The notes: a model not told the origin generated them from the sequence alone. A stretch of 64,000 nt of DNA from Siderastrea radians (GCA_964017195.1 OZ024898.1:6302967-6366966); one strand, 5' to 3'. Shown: positions 12,501-22,848, counted from the stretch's first letter. Numbers and translations: made by a program.

Positions 12501-15500
12501 TTGTCCGTACAAGGACCGTGACGATTTGCTCACCTTGATAGAGAGAAAAAGGAACGGACTGGAAAGAGCAATTGGAGTCTACATGGAGGAGGTAATCATA
12601 CTCTTTTGAATATTTTCGTCTCAAATGACATTTGATATTAGAATCACATAGGTCAAAGAAAACTGACTCTGATTGGCTGATCCAGTGAGGTATTGAGCGT
12701 GGATTTGCTTTCCTAAGAAGTGATATTGCACAAGTGGATTTATCGTTCGTTTATAATTTTATCAGTGAGTTTAAACACGGAGCGATCCTATAAAAGGGAA
12801 GGCTCCGCCCCCTTGAAACGCTCGGTTGGTTCCAATCTAATTTTGTACAACGGTAGACGCCGATGTAACAGTCAAGCAGTTGATATCAAGTAGAATGTTC
12901 GTTTGTTTATCCGAACAACGAATGAATAAACCTCGCATAAAATAAGCTGTAGATACTAAATGTATAGTGTACAAATACAAGTAGGCCATCAAATCACATT
13001 TAACTCTGAAACGTTACAATTTATATGTGAGTCTGAGGTTCTCAACTGGAGTTGATAAACAGGAGACAAACACTGATAAACCCAAGACTAATAATTCAAA
13101 TTGTGCGGAGTTACCAAAACAGCTTCCTCACCGCTAAACTATTAGCAAATCAAAGTCAAAGACTTCTAAAAATTTATTTCAAGACTTGAAGTTGACTATC
13201 AGTCTCTGAAGACGTAATTTGCTGGGACATTTTTCAAACGCGCCCGCAATTGCAGTTGTTTTATAATCCGCTGCCGGATTCTATGACTTATTTTGTTCAT
13301 AGTACTTTCACCCTTTGGGCTTCTTTCATCGGCTTGATATTATTATAAACCATTACACAGAAGTAATAGTTTTCCCGAAAAATCTGTGAAGAGTTAGACT
13401 GCTATTTGGTTTATTTTACACCTCGTTTTGTCTTGCAAAAGCCGTATTCATACGGATCGAGTTGTTTATTATTTGATCGGTTTCAGTTTGCTTTTATCAT
13501 GTTCATAGCACCTTGACTCTTTTCGTCTTCAGAAAATTGTCATTGCAAAAATTCGAGGTGAACATTCACGATATTTCCATTCGTGCGATTATCGAAGAAT
13601 TATCCCCCCATTTCGCGGAGGATTAACTAATTATTTATCTTGTTCATCGGCTACCAATTTTGCGAGTAATGCGAGAATGTGCGACTCGAAAGCAAGTCCC
13701 TTTTGGTCTGGCAAGTGAGCCAATGCCTCCATCGGCACCCCTTGGGATTTGTGATTGACAGGCTGAACACCTAAGCCTCACAACTTAAACGTGTTCCACA
13801 ATACTGATCGTAACTTGAGGTGGTCACTTCGACTGTAATTGCATTGTGTGTGTGTGGGGGGGGGGGGGAGGGGGAAGGGGGGTAGAAGGAAAGTCAGGGG
13901 GATTTAAACTTCCCACCTCCTGTACTCTTTACTCTCGATTTTCACCTTATTTGCCACCTTGGGAATCGTGCTTCCCCCCACCTCTGCTCCCGCCTCCCGT
14001 ACACCTCCCGCCCCCCTTTTTTCCGGGGCTTCCGCCCATTTGTCCCCCTCTACTACATTGAGCCTTCATGTACAGCAGAAACTACACACGTCATTCACAA
14101 AGAAGAAAACTACCTAGAATTCTGAGGACTTGTTCAGTTTTCAACCAGAGTTTTAACAAAATTTGGGTGAAGCTGCTATGTTCGTCGAGAAATTGAACAG
14201 TTCTACCGACGAAAACGGGCATTTCATGGACAAAAAGCAACTTGACCGAACGCTTCGGAGTTTAGATCACTGATCTCAAAGACTTCTTCGTTATCCCATA
14301 ATGTTTTAGGATCATCTAAAGTACGCCTCGGTGTACTGAATGAAAGTTAAACTCCAAATCTACAAACAAACAAAAAACAACACCAACAACAATGGCTAGA
14401 GCTCTACTCCCATGCCTTTTTAATAATGATACTCAGAGGGGCAATCTGGTCTTAACTTGATCACGAATCCTCTGGAATACTGCCTATTTATCCTTCATTC
14501 CCTTGTCAACGGCTTGACTCATCCGTTTAGGACTCTGACTGCAAATGACAGCAACCAGTTCCTACACTCGCCGAGGTCACTTTCTTAGCCAGCATGCGGA
14601 TTAGGTTATATTGCTGCACTCGTTTGAGATAACACCTGCAAAACATTGTCTCTTCACCTGACCTTCAGACGTAAATTGTCACTTACGGCGGCATTGTCAC
14701 TTTTCAGACTTCTCAGCACTCTTAAGTGAACCCGAGCAATGCAGGACAACTGCTAACGAGCCGCTGGCTGTATAAAGCAGCAATTGGTTCATTCCTTATA
14801 GTGCGTATATCGGGTCATGATGAACGCAGGGAGTTCATAGAGCACTAGAAAAGCGTAAGACTATCTCGAGGCGGTAACTCTTGCTTCTCGAGTGCTCTTC
14901 CCAAGTAATTCATAACCCGCTAGACGCACAGCTAAAAGCATGAACTAACCGTTTTATGATATAGCCACTGAAAATGCACAGCGAAAAACCGAAAACCGAA
15001 GTGATTGTGGCTGTTGGCGAAACAGGTTAAGTTTTCTCATGCCAACAGGGCGCTCAAAAACATTATGAAGCACCTTACGTGTAGTGTGAATTTGATTGCA
15101 CGGTTTGCCAGCACTGTTACAAACCCTGATAGTATTCCGTTGATACTCCATGATCTACTACGGGCACATTTTCTCCATAGCAATGAGGACAAATGATATA
15201 CCGATTTTAACGAACGAGATTTTTCTCTTTTACCATAAACCGTAGGGTCCTATTACTGCATCCGACATAGCCCTACCAGCTGGACGGCCTGGGTGTCAGA
15301 CTGAAAACTACAAGTTCCAAGAACAAGCTGGCAAGCCAACATGGGAGGCGATGACTAAGGATGAGGCACACTTTTTGGTTATTTTTAACACAAGAAAAGA
15401 GCTATCGGGATCATTCAACGGCCCCGTGAAAATATCTCCGCATACGGAAAAATACGCGAGATTCTACGACGGTGAGTGGTTTGTTGGAGAAAGTCGTGAT

Positions 15501-18500
15501 CAAATGGACTTGGTTACAGGTTGTAATCATGGCAGTGGAAAACCTAACAAGATCTGCATACTTGGACTGGTCTTGACGTACCATGCACATAGTGGATTTC
15601 TTACGCTAGATAAAGAAGACTTCAACGTTTCCAAAAAGACATTTCCAAGTTTGACAACGGATATGATTGGTTCATTGATAGCACACGTCGAATGGCCATC
15701 TGGTCACATCTTTCAACTGGACAAAGTGATTGGCTACCTCCCATGCAACGTTAAGTGGTCCAACGTGTTACGCTTTGACCCAAGCAACCACGAAGGAAAA
15801 TGTCTACACTTTAGTGCATCTTCAAAGGGAACAATATTTGTCATTTTTGCTGCAGTTCCAAATAACAAAGACACATGGTACTATATTCAAATCTCTCCTT
15901 ACGGCGTTGGGATATTTAAGGTGAGCGTTCCAGATAATGTCATTTAATGACAACGAATCTTTCAAAGAGAGCTCTCCCCTCATCATCTGAGTATATTTGT
16001 CTGTGTGTTGTCAAATATTTGACTTCTGTTTAAATTGCTTGTAGAAAAATGATGCAAGTAAATACAAGTAATTTATACAGACGTCATATCAGCGTACCCG
16101 TGTGTCGAGACGTTCTCAGATCCCGACAGACGTTGTTATACTTATCATGTCTCTTAAGGGCGATAGTCTATGATATTTGGAGACAGAAATACCGCTATTG
16201 ATGTTTATTTTTGTTGCTTAAGTTAAAGTTGACTTGTGCTCTTTTTCTAGAATACTTCCATTAATCTGGACAGCAAGAGCTAAAATTTCAATTTACCTTC
16301 CTTTGAAATGTTTTCACAGTCTCAAAGGCTCATGGTTTCAACCACTGACGTCAACGCAGTTGGATTAGGGGCTGACATTCTCTACCAGTCTTACTTTGTT
16401 TGTCTAAAAGAAACTGCCCAAAGCACCATCATTGAGTACGGGAAAAGTCAAGGGACGACTGAGAGTGGTGACGTCTACTTGACGATGATAGACAATAATG
16501 ATCCCTTGTTTGTTCGTTTCTATACATTTGGGAACGGAGAGAGCCCTTTAGACGTAGTTGACGCACACATTATCTCGCGTCACCTGACCAAAGCCAACTG
16601 CAGGGGAGACACTACGCTTAACAACCAAACAAACATGTGCATTCAGCATTGTCATGAATTGTGCGATCCTACCCAGGGTAAGAAAATATGTTTCAAATAT
16701 TTTACATAATAGTTGTATATAATGGATCAAATATTCTATTAGTTTTGTGAATAAAGACTGTTTTTTACTCGTGTCCACTCCCCTTGTAAGAGAAATTTCT
16801 CATTCTATACTCTTATTTTCAATTATCTTTAAAGGTGCTGGAACATAATTGATGTTACTAGCAAACTTAACATTACTGATATGATCGCACCGTCCAGAAA
16901 AAAGAATTGTGAAAAGTGATGCCAACAACTGGGGTCATTTTTTTGGTTGAGTGATGCATTCGAAACGGAAGATGTGGCACATGGAAGTACCACGGGTTGA
17001 GGCAACAGGACTAAATTTATCTTAAATTGGTTGTCACAATATATATGAGCTATGATAACATTTCTGAATTACTTTCATTCACATATGAGGATGTCGAGGA
17101 GGCCCAGGTGATAAGCCTTTGGCCAAAGACTGCAATGCATGCCTGTACGTGAGGAACAGTGTGACTGGCGAATGTCTCAAGGAATGTCCAAAAGGCTGGG
17201 AGTTATTGAATAACAAGACTTGTAAAGGTAAGACTAACTAAGCCAAATATGCAGTACATTCCATTGAAAGTTTTTTTTAGATTAGATAGTGATATCAAAC
17301 ACCGGTCGAAAGACCAATTGTCTTAATTATCGACCCTGATAGAAATCCTTTAAGTGTCCTACAGGATTTTCTAGGATCCTGTAGAATTATCATGATCCTG
17401 TAAGATGCCACAGGATCCAACCCAGGATCCTAAATTAAAATAATCCTGAACACATCTGATAGGATCTTACTAAGGTTCGTTTAAAATCGTCTAGGATCCT
17501 ACACAAGATTCTGCACAAGGATCTTTCGTGTTCTTTGCAAGGACCTTAAGCATCAATGCAGGCTCCTGAAGGATCGTTGCAGAAACCTCAAGGATCTTTG
17601 AAAGATTATGCAAGATCCTTGAAGATCTTTAAGGATCATAGGTGCAGATCCTTAAAGGGGCATAGTCACGCTATTTTAGTTCACTTTAAAAATCAAAAAT
17701 ATGTCCTCACATCAATGAACGCCCACAAATAATGGTCTAGTTTTGTTACCAAAGACTATATTACTTCACTGGAACTATTTTCTGTCGTCTGTTGCTACGG
17801 ATGGCGCGGATGGAAATGGATTGCAATTTGAAAAAATTAGGCTAAACTTTTCAAATTCTTTCAGCGTGTTGACATTAAATCGATATTACATGGTCATGGT
17901 TTGTTTTCTCCCAATGAAATTAAGTTAATATGTTCCTCTAAATGTTCAAACACAATGTTGGGCATGGATTAAGTTAGCTACCGGTAATTTTAGCACAGTT
18001 TTGACCAGAAATCTGCGAAATCTTCGTGACTGTGCTCCTTTAAGGATTCCTCTCAATATCTTCAAGGGTCCTTATAAAGATCTTCAATGATCCTTCTAAG
18101 ATTTTCACCATGGTAACCACGAGGGGTCCCACTTAAGGGTTATGGGGCTCCAGGGTTCTGGGCTGAAAAATGCAGGGGCTCCAAATTGGGGCTCAGGGAC
18201 TACATCGCATTTCTTCTGTTTTATTTACTTTGTTTTCCTTGTTTTAGCCGGCTTTTTTGTGTCTGGCATTTTCTGCCTGGGTGAATTTATTTTTAACATT
18301 TCCACTGCAGGAAAAGTGGGTTGTGATTTGAAACCGTGCTTAAATGGAGGAGCCTGCACGAACTTGGAAGGAGGAAACTACAGCTGCAACTGCAGGAGTG
18401 GATGGAGTGGAAAAAGATGTGAAGTCGGTAAGAGCCATGAATTTAATTATTTTATTTTGTTTTATTGTCTCTATCACTATCTCTATCACTATCTCGTCGA

Positions 18501-21500
18501 ACAAAAATCAGGTACTGCATGGGTGTTAAAAGTCTATAAACCGATTCAGCCTGGAACCAGATATTCAAACAAGGGGGCTAGTTTCTAAAGAAAATATGGT
18601 GCTGCGTGGGTGGGGAAGAGAAACATAGAACTCTGGATTTATCAACTGAGTTGATAAGGTAGATTTGCTACCATAAAGAAATTGAAAGCTGACGTTTCGA
18701 GCGTTAGTCTTTAGTCAGAGTGAATCAAGGAATTGTGGGTTGCACTTGGTTTATATGAAGAACGGTGGAGCTACTGGCAGGAACGTGGCAAAGCGAAAAA
18801 CAAAAGCGTTCGTTGTTACCTTGGGGAGTTGTGTGCCGATTTGAAAAATGAATTTTTGTTCTAGATTTCTACGTCTTTGCGCGTTGTCCTTGTGTACAGA
18901 AAGGCCACAGATCGTCATGTGTTGGCTAGAATGATCAGGGAGATTGAAGTGTTGGGCAACCGATTTGGATGCGTCCTTGCATTTCTTTCAACGTCTTGTC
19001 GTAGATGTTTGCGGAAACTGTCGCGTAGTGTCCTCCCTGTTTCACCGATGTATATCTTTGTGCACAAAGTGTATGTTATGCAATAGTGTCCGTTTGCGGA
19101 GGTGCATGTAAAGTGATCAGTGATTTCAATCGATTGCTTGGGTCCTGTTATTTAATCCGTATTGCAAATAAAAGGACAATTGTTGCATCGTTTGCGTGCG
19201 CAATTTAAAGTACCCGGTTGATCATCAGATTTAAGCACACTTCTAACTTTGTTTTTTTTGTAAGATGTGAAGAACAATGTTAATAAGCCATCTGCAACTG
19301 ATATTTTCCTTTTGTAAAAAAATGCACCACCAAATTGGCCCAGTGTACCCCTAACGGCATTCCACTCTCTATATTTCTATTCATGTACTCATAGATATCA
19401 ACGAGTGCAATGGTTCTCCTGCTCCATGTGACGCCAATGCTAACTGCCACGACATGAAAGGATCTTATCTGTGTTCCTGCAAGGCTGGGTACGCTGGGGA
19501 CGGCAAAACTTGCCAAGGTAAGAAGATAATAAAGTTGGCTTTTTATAATAAAACTTTCGGTCAAGTCTCTTCATTGCGTGACCATTGTTTTTTAATGGCC
19601 ATTTAAGGTAAATTTCATTTTATTTCTTTTGAAGCCTGCAACAACCCTGGATACTTTGGAAATGGCAAAGAGTGCAAAGGTAGGAAGGGAGTAATAGTGG
19701 CTTTTAAAACTCTCAGTTACGTTCGTTCATTGCGTGACCATGGCTAACCCTTTTCCTTCCAACCGGCCCAACTCATATTGACGATAATTCTAGCTAGTAT
19801 GTTGCGGGCCCTTATGGGCTCAAAACAGGCTGCCCCTTTGCAAAGGCACCTGGCATTAATTTGTTCGACCACTTTGAAGTTGCAACGATTTTAGGAGGTT
19901 GTCAATGTTCATTTCGCACAAAAATACGAGATTTCTATCAACATTTTGCCTCACGAACAGCTTTTTCTCAGTAGTGAAGACGTTGTTTTGTTTTGTTTGC
20001 TTGTCTGAGCCTTCGAACTCAGTAAATTAGTTTGTAGGGTTTTGACATTTATTGTGTTTTTGGGCCGACGTGACTAGAGTTTACACACGAAACAGACTAG
20101 CCAGGTTGGTTAACAAAACATCAGTGTTTTGAAAAGGTTTAGCGCTCTGAAATGTACGGTGTGTATCAAGTCACAGTACCTCTGAGATATCGACGTAAGC
20201 ATAGTTAAAACACCTACCTTTTTACACTTCGATATTCGAGGAGGAGCCTGGAATTGTCAGTAGCCATGCAAAGTTTACTAATTTATACATTTCAAAATTT
20301 TTCTCTGAAGTTGTAAACTCGTGTGCTGCGATAAAAGGAATGTATTCCCAAGCGAGTGATGGACACTACACAATATCTACTCATGCCTCAACTTTTCCAG
20401 TAAGTTTCTTATACTTTCACCCTATTAACTGCACAGTACTTTTTCAACGAAACGCCGGGGCCGTTTAATTAGAACTCGGCTTCGTAGACCCGGCGGTTAA
20501 GCACCTATTGCTGAATTTCGGTGTTATTTTAATTGCCATGTTTACTTAGCTCTATCGGTATCTTATACTGTATGAATTTTATATATCCGTACAAATAATA
20601 CGCACTCATGGACTGAGATGAGGGCCGAGCAGGAACATATTTGGCTTACTGTCATGGCGTACGAACGGAGTACAACACCTGGGTACAACAGCGTCGTGCG
20701 TCGTGACCGGGAGCCCAGTATAATCGACCTTGCCCATTCAATAACTATTATTTTTGTTGTTGTTGTTGTGGTTGTTTTTCATAAAGAGTTAATTTAAATT
20801 TGAACTTGAACTAACCACGGGATCAACAAACCGTTGAGTTTGAATTTAGAAAGTAACAAAAGAAATGTTGCCTCATTGCTATTTCATAACTATTGTAGAC
20901 TGACACCTAATTGCGATATCGTTGTCATATAAAAAGGAAAAAAAAAAAAGAGGAAAAAAGCCAAATAGGAATAAATTAGGCACGCTAACTCCATCGAGGG
21001 AATATGCTCTAACGAAGGACTAAAGGTCTATACACAGGCCAATTCACCTTGTATCAACCCAACTGATACAAAATTGAGCATTGTACTGTAGTACATATTT
21101 AAGTGCTTTGAGAATTATTAAAATCTGAGAATGTAATTTGCCTGGCTAATTAATTCCTATTTGGTTTTTTCTTTTTCTTTCATTCTTGTATGATACATTT
21201 TCAAAGGTATTGTTATTTTTTTTAATCGTTATTTGTTACAGTAATTATTTTGTTTTAGTTCCTTAATTACTTGTTATTTTTGAGAGCTATTTATTATTAT
21301 TATTATTATTATTATCATTATTATTACTATTTCCTATCCATCAGGTTTATTGTGATATGACTTCTTCTGGCCAAGGCTGGACCCTCATTGCTCGCTTCTC
21401 AAATAGTGACAACAAAAACTGGATGTTAAACACCGGGAATTGGTGGTATGATAAGAATATAGCGGACGGAAGAACAACCGATCCATCCTACAACATAGAC

Positions 21501-22010
21501 ATGATCTCTCCAGCATTCTGGCAAGTCAGCGGTAACGAGTTCAAGATCACACGCAGTGATGATGCTCAGCACACCGCTTTGTTGCACACCACAGGTGACT
21601 GTCTGGGTGGACAGTCATTCAGGTCGAAAATCATAAGCTACGGAAACTTCAGGAATTCCGTCGTTTGGGCTGACAACAAGTGTCTTGGAAGTTGCACTGT
21701 TCAATATGGCGGCCAGTACCAGACAACTGAAGGTTTCAAACAAGCCTCATGCAACGGGGCAATCCAAACCGCCAATGCAATCGGGTTCTGGTGTAACTGG
21801 AGTAAAGGAGATGGGTCAGTGATGATGATTGGTGGAGGAGGAGGCAGCTGTAATCGTGCGGATCACGGGATTGGAATAACAGAGGCTAACTCCCCTTCCT
21901 TCAATGACAACGGAGATGGAGAAAGTGATTTTGGTGATGATGCTGAAACTCAAGCGATAGGTAGTAAAACGCCGACCAAAAGCTACTCTTTGAACCTTTG
22001 GGTACGTTAA
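1940..22010 (+). CDS. Secreted multidomain MACPF protein (MACPF, FA-like, furin-like, EGF, fibrinogen-related)
   Basis: Sixteen coding exons: 1940-2027, 2791-2921, 3431-3565, 4925-5164, 5565-5677, 9768-9998, 11331-11443, 11984-12591, 15246-15920, 16320-16677, 17090-17227, 18311-18427, 19395-19517, 19635-19679, 20311-20399, 21345-22010. All have GT donors and AG acceptors and matching phases, 3870 nt in total (1289 residues plus stop). The ATG at 1940 is chosen because a hydrophobic signal peptide (about residues 1-20) follows directly. Residues about 119-553 form the MACPF domain, with the W-G-T-H-Y...F-G-G signature near 357-369. Cys-rich furin-like and EGF modules (about 890-1038) and a fibrinogen-related domain (about 1038-1289) follow. 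MACPF proteins oligomerise into membrane pores; cnidarian members include immune effectors and venom proteins. The C-terminal modules suggest target binding (inference). Exon joins are predicted, not confirmed by RNA. Confidence 0.85.
3001..3114. repeat. Short foldback hairpin in MACPF intron 2
   Basis: Two arms of about 42 bp near 3003-3046 and 3071-3112 are nearly perfect reverse complements (the right arm ends TAGTTCGACGTTTGAAC) separated by about 25 nt. The arms contain GTGCCGAAC/GTTCGGCAC. Probably a MITE-type foldback. Confidence 0.6.
4563..4722. repeat. 32-bp tandem repeat, about five units
   Basis: ATTCAACAGGGTGACCAAAC-type units start at 4563, 4595, 4627, 4659 and 4691, each followed by GTGTTCAACRTT. 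The inverted form (GGTCACCC...AACAATGTTGAA) stands at about 4385-4422, so the block may be an expanded arm of a foldback element in MACPF intron 3. Confidence 0.75.
4780..4890. repeat. G-rich then C-rich low-complexity block
   Basis: GGGAGGGGGGACAGGG followed by runs of C up to 14 bases. A similar arrangement occurs at 13852-14060 in another intron of the same gene. It ends shortly before the acceptor of exon 4 at 4924. Confidence 0.6.
4925..12591 (+). CDS. MACPF gene exons 4-8: MACPF pore-forming domain
   Basis: Exons 4925-5164, 5565-5677, 9768-9998, 11331-11443 and 11984-12591 encode about residues 119-553. Exon 5 carries a Gly-rich segment (GVGFDGRGEYS) where MACPF proteins usually have a G-x-G-Y/F-D motif. 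Exon 8 opens with the diagnostic W-G-T-H-Y-x5-F-G-G block, followed by a Ser/Lys-rich stretch and a hydrophobic GPIIDLL segment. The family's membrane-inserting helical clusters should lie on either side of the signature block; I could not delimit them. The start of exon 8 at 11984 is fixed by the phase-1 junction giving Gln-Asp-Phe. Confidence 0.85.
5777..5860 (-). repeat. LINE 3'-tail fragment with (TTA)n and GCGC hairpin
   Basis: A short AAT microsatellite followed by AACATTTATTAC...TTGCGC...ATGCGCATTACA, the same layout found next to the truncated LINE at 49.8 kb. Read on the minus strand this is a 3' end ending in (TTA)n. No coding part remains. Confidence 0.4.
6926..8552. mobile_element. 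1.6-kb foldback element flanked by TTAA
   Basis: Two long imperfect inverted arms (about 6926-7560 and 7930-8552, each about 630 bp) face each other across about 370 bp. The ends read GAGCGACTTTCAGT and its complement, each flanked by TTAA (6922-6925, 8553-8556), fitting a TTAA target-site duplication as made by piggyBac or Kolobok transposases. No transposase is present, so it is non-autonomous. The short open frames inside are not convincing genes. It lies in the 4.1-kb MACPF intron 5. Confidence 0.75.
9132..9645. mobile_element. MITE with GTATACAGC-type terminal inverted repeats
   Basis: The left end TTTGGTATACAGCTATTTCA and the complement of the right end, TTTAGTATACAGCTATTTCA, agree at 19 of 20 positions, with further similarity inward (GTTGTCG / CGACAAC). 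Internal length is about 0.5 kb with no coding sequence. It ends about 120 bp before MACPF exon 6. Confidence 0.6.
10338..10760. mobile_element. tRNA-derived SINE copies arranged as a palindrome plus one plus-strand copy
   Basis: Arms 10338-10446 and 10490-10584 are near-perfect inverted copies of the same 3' segment (ATGAATATATGAAATTCATA, AGATCCTCGCAG variants). Between them is a minus-strand Pol III B-box-like GGGTTCGAATCCC (plus strand 10464-10476). A further plus-strand copy has the A box TAGCTCAATTGGTTAGAGC at 10646-10664, but its B-box part is deleted at about 10679. The arrangement suggests two SINE insertions or a fold-back duplication. Confidence 0.7.
13846..14061. repeat. G-run then C-rich low-complexity block in MACPF intron 8
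   Basis: TGTGTGTGTG leads into a run of 14 G, then about 150 bp of C/T-rich sequence (CCTCCCGCCCCCC). It can be read as open over 71 codons only because of low complexity. Intron 8 (12592-15245) otherwise shows no gene. Confidence 0.6.
14800..14937. repeat. Small imperfect foldback in MACPF intron 8
   Basis: GCGTATATCGGGTCATGATG at the left pairs with CATAACCCGCTAGACGC at the right, and GAGCACTAGAAAAGC pairs with GCTTCTCGAGTGCTC inside. Probably a decayed MITE. Confidence 0.4.
15246..16677 (+). CDS. MACPF gene exons 9-10: unrecognised region plus farnesoic-acid-methyltransferase-like module
   Basis: Exon 9 (675 nt, phase 0-0) and exon 10 (358 nt) encode about residues 554-897. The first about 150 residues match nothing I recognise. 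From about residue 745 the pattern (FSASSKG..IFV, W-Y-Y-I-Q-I, then YFVCLKE..IIEYGKS and DPLFVRFYTFG) resembles the extracellular Methyltransf_FA domain, a beta-rich module found in invertebrate secreted proteins that despite its name need not be an enzyme. Confidence in this domain call is moderate. The end of exon 10 is Cys-rich and begins the furin-like repeat completed by exon 11. Confidence 0.6.
17090..19679 (+). CDS. MACPF gene exons 11-14: furin-like Cys-rich repeat, EGF, calcium-binding EGF and half-EGF
   Basis: Exon 11 (17090-17227) continues CDPTQ from exon 10 into GCRGGPGDK..CNAC...CLKECPKGW, the spacing of a furin-like repeat. The alternative acceptor at 17107 keeps frame but removes the GC motif and lacks a pyrimidine tract. 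Exon 12 (18311-18427) is a six-Cys EGF (CLNGGAC...CNCRSGWSGKRC). Exon 13 (19395-19517) is a calcium-binding EGF beginning D-I-N-E-C. Exon 14 (19635-19679, 45 nt) has only two Cys and a GYFGNGKEC motif, the C-terminal half of an EGF. All four are phase 1-1, so each can be skipped or shuffled without frame loss. Confidence 0.8.
17320..18115. repeat. AGGATC-rich degenerate repeat tract split by a MITE
   Basis: Dense irregular repetition of AGGATCCT, AAGGATCTT and similar 8-10 bp words in both orientations between 17320 and 17655, resuming after an insertion at 18043-18115. It resembles decayed short-unit DNA rather than coding sequence and lies in MACPF intron 11. Confidence 0.6.
17656..18039. 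mobile_element. 384-bp MITE with TTAA target-site duplication
   Basis: TTAA (17652-17655) followed by AGGGGCATAGTCACG at the left; CGTGACTGTGCTCCT followed by TTAA (18040-18043) at the right. The terminal repeats match at 13 of 15 positions. The AGGATC tract continues on both sides, so the insertion boundaries are clear. There is no transposase; a piggyBac/Kolobok-type enzyme is the likely mobiliser. Confidence 0.8.
18636..19255 (-). mobile_element. Penelope-like retroelement 3' fragment with GIY-YIG endonuclease
   Basis: On the minus strand a broken reading frame shows NNCPFI, then H-F-T-C-T-S-A-N, then Y-C-I-T-Y-T-L-C-x-K-I-Y-I-G-E-T-G-R (plus positions about 19035-19090), the GIY-YIG endonuclease core with the CxxC-type linker typical of Penelope-like elements. 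LEQKFIFQIGT follows near the C-terminus in another frame. Stops and frameshifts interrupt it. The 3' side (about 18636-18722) holds an inverted-repeat-like sequence with GCTGACGTTTCGAGCGTTAG. The RT part is missing. It lies in MACPF intron 12, antisense to the gene. Confidence 0.75.
20311..22010 (+). CDS. MACPF gene exons 15-16: fibrinogen-related lectin-like domain
   Basis: Exon 15 (20311-20399) and exon 16 (21345-22010) encode about 250 residues. The N-terminal half has the fibrinogen-related/intelectin hallmark: Cys about 25 residues before the VYCDM block, then GQGWTLIARF. The rest has Cys pairs (DCLGGQ, CLGSC, FWCNW, GSCNRADHGIGITE) and an acidic Gly/Asp stretch (NDNGDGESDFGDD) that could bind calcium, ending in LNLWVR and stop. 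The canonical vertebrate C-terminal fibrinogen pattern is not evident, so this is a divergent, probably cnidarian-type variant. Likely role: glycan or surface recognition directing the MACPF domain (inference). Confidence 0.75.
21288..21331. repeat. (TTA)n microsatellite just before the MACPF last exon
   Basis: About 14 ATT/TTA units with one C interruption, ending a few bases before the pyrimidine tract of the acceptor at 21344. Confidence 0.8.
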
Positions 22011-22848
22011 TTACTGGCCAATTCTTCTCTTCTTCCACGGGAATCATGCAGTAAAACAAATCTCTTAAGCGTCAGTATTTTTGAGTTTTGTAAGTTAATG
22101 GTAAAGAAATTGTATTTGACGTAAAACAACAAATTCTTAAGTTCAAAGTGTTCATATTCTAAAATCGCCTTAAGGTGGCTCCAAGTAGTTTTCTTAGGGT
22201 CACACTTCCGTTTTTGAATGTGCTTATACATAATCTTACTTTAGCTCAATGAATCTGAATTTCATGCCAGATGTTAGGCTTGGATGAAAGCTTTGGATGA
22301 GGCTCTTTTTTTGCTAATCAGCGTTTCCATAGCAACGGTAGACAAATATGGCGAAAAACATTTTTTCCTAAATATCTTTTGATTTTGGGGCTACACTGTA
22401 TAGATAATAGCGCACTTATTCGCTTGTCGCGGGTAGCCCCCAAATCAAAGATATTCACGGACCTCTGCAGACTTCAGAAAACATTTTTGGAGGACGTATA
22501 AAAATCTGCCCTATGAGTTTTTTTTTGTCATAGCTTTGGTATTCTCGGAGTTGAGGAGGACCGCTTCCCTCCCAAGCTCCAAGAACATGACCAAAAAAAG
22601 TCGGCCTGAATAGGGTTTAATGCCTTCTAGAACTAATAGACACACTTTGGTCCCCCGTCGGCGGCGACGGTAATGATAATGTTAAGGATTATGGATACAT
22701 TGTATCAAAGCTCTTGTCACTAGTATTGATAGATGAAACAAAAACCAACCTAAGCCACAAAGCAGTGTACTCGTTAGACTAGACAAATGAAGACTTGGTT
22801 ACACTCTACAGAAGGGTGACAAAGCCAATGTATCACGGTTGGCAAGAA

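Noticed and set aside
13846..14061. 71-codon Gly/Pro-rich open frame
   Set aside because: It exists only because of a G-run and a C-rich tract.
18877..19086. 69-codon plus-strand frame in MACPF intron 12
   Set aside because: It is the antisense shadow of the Penelope-like endonuclease.
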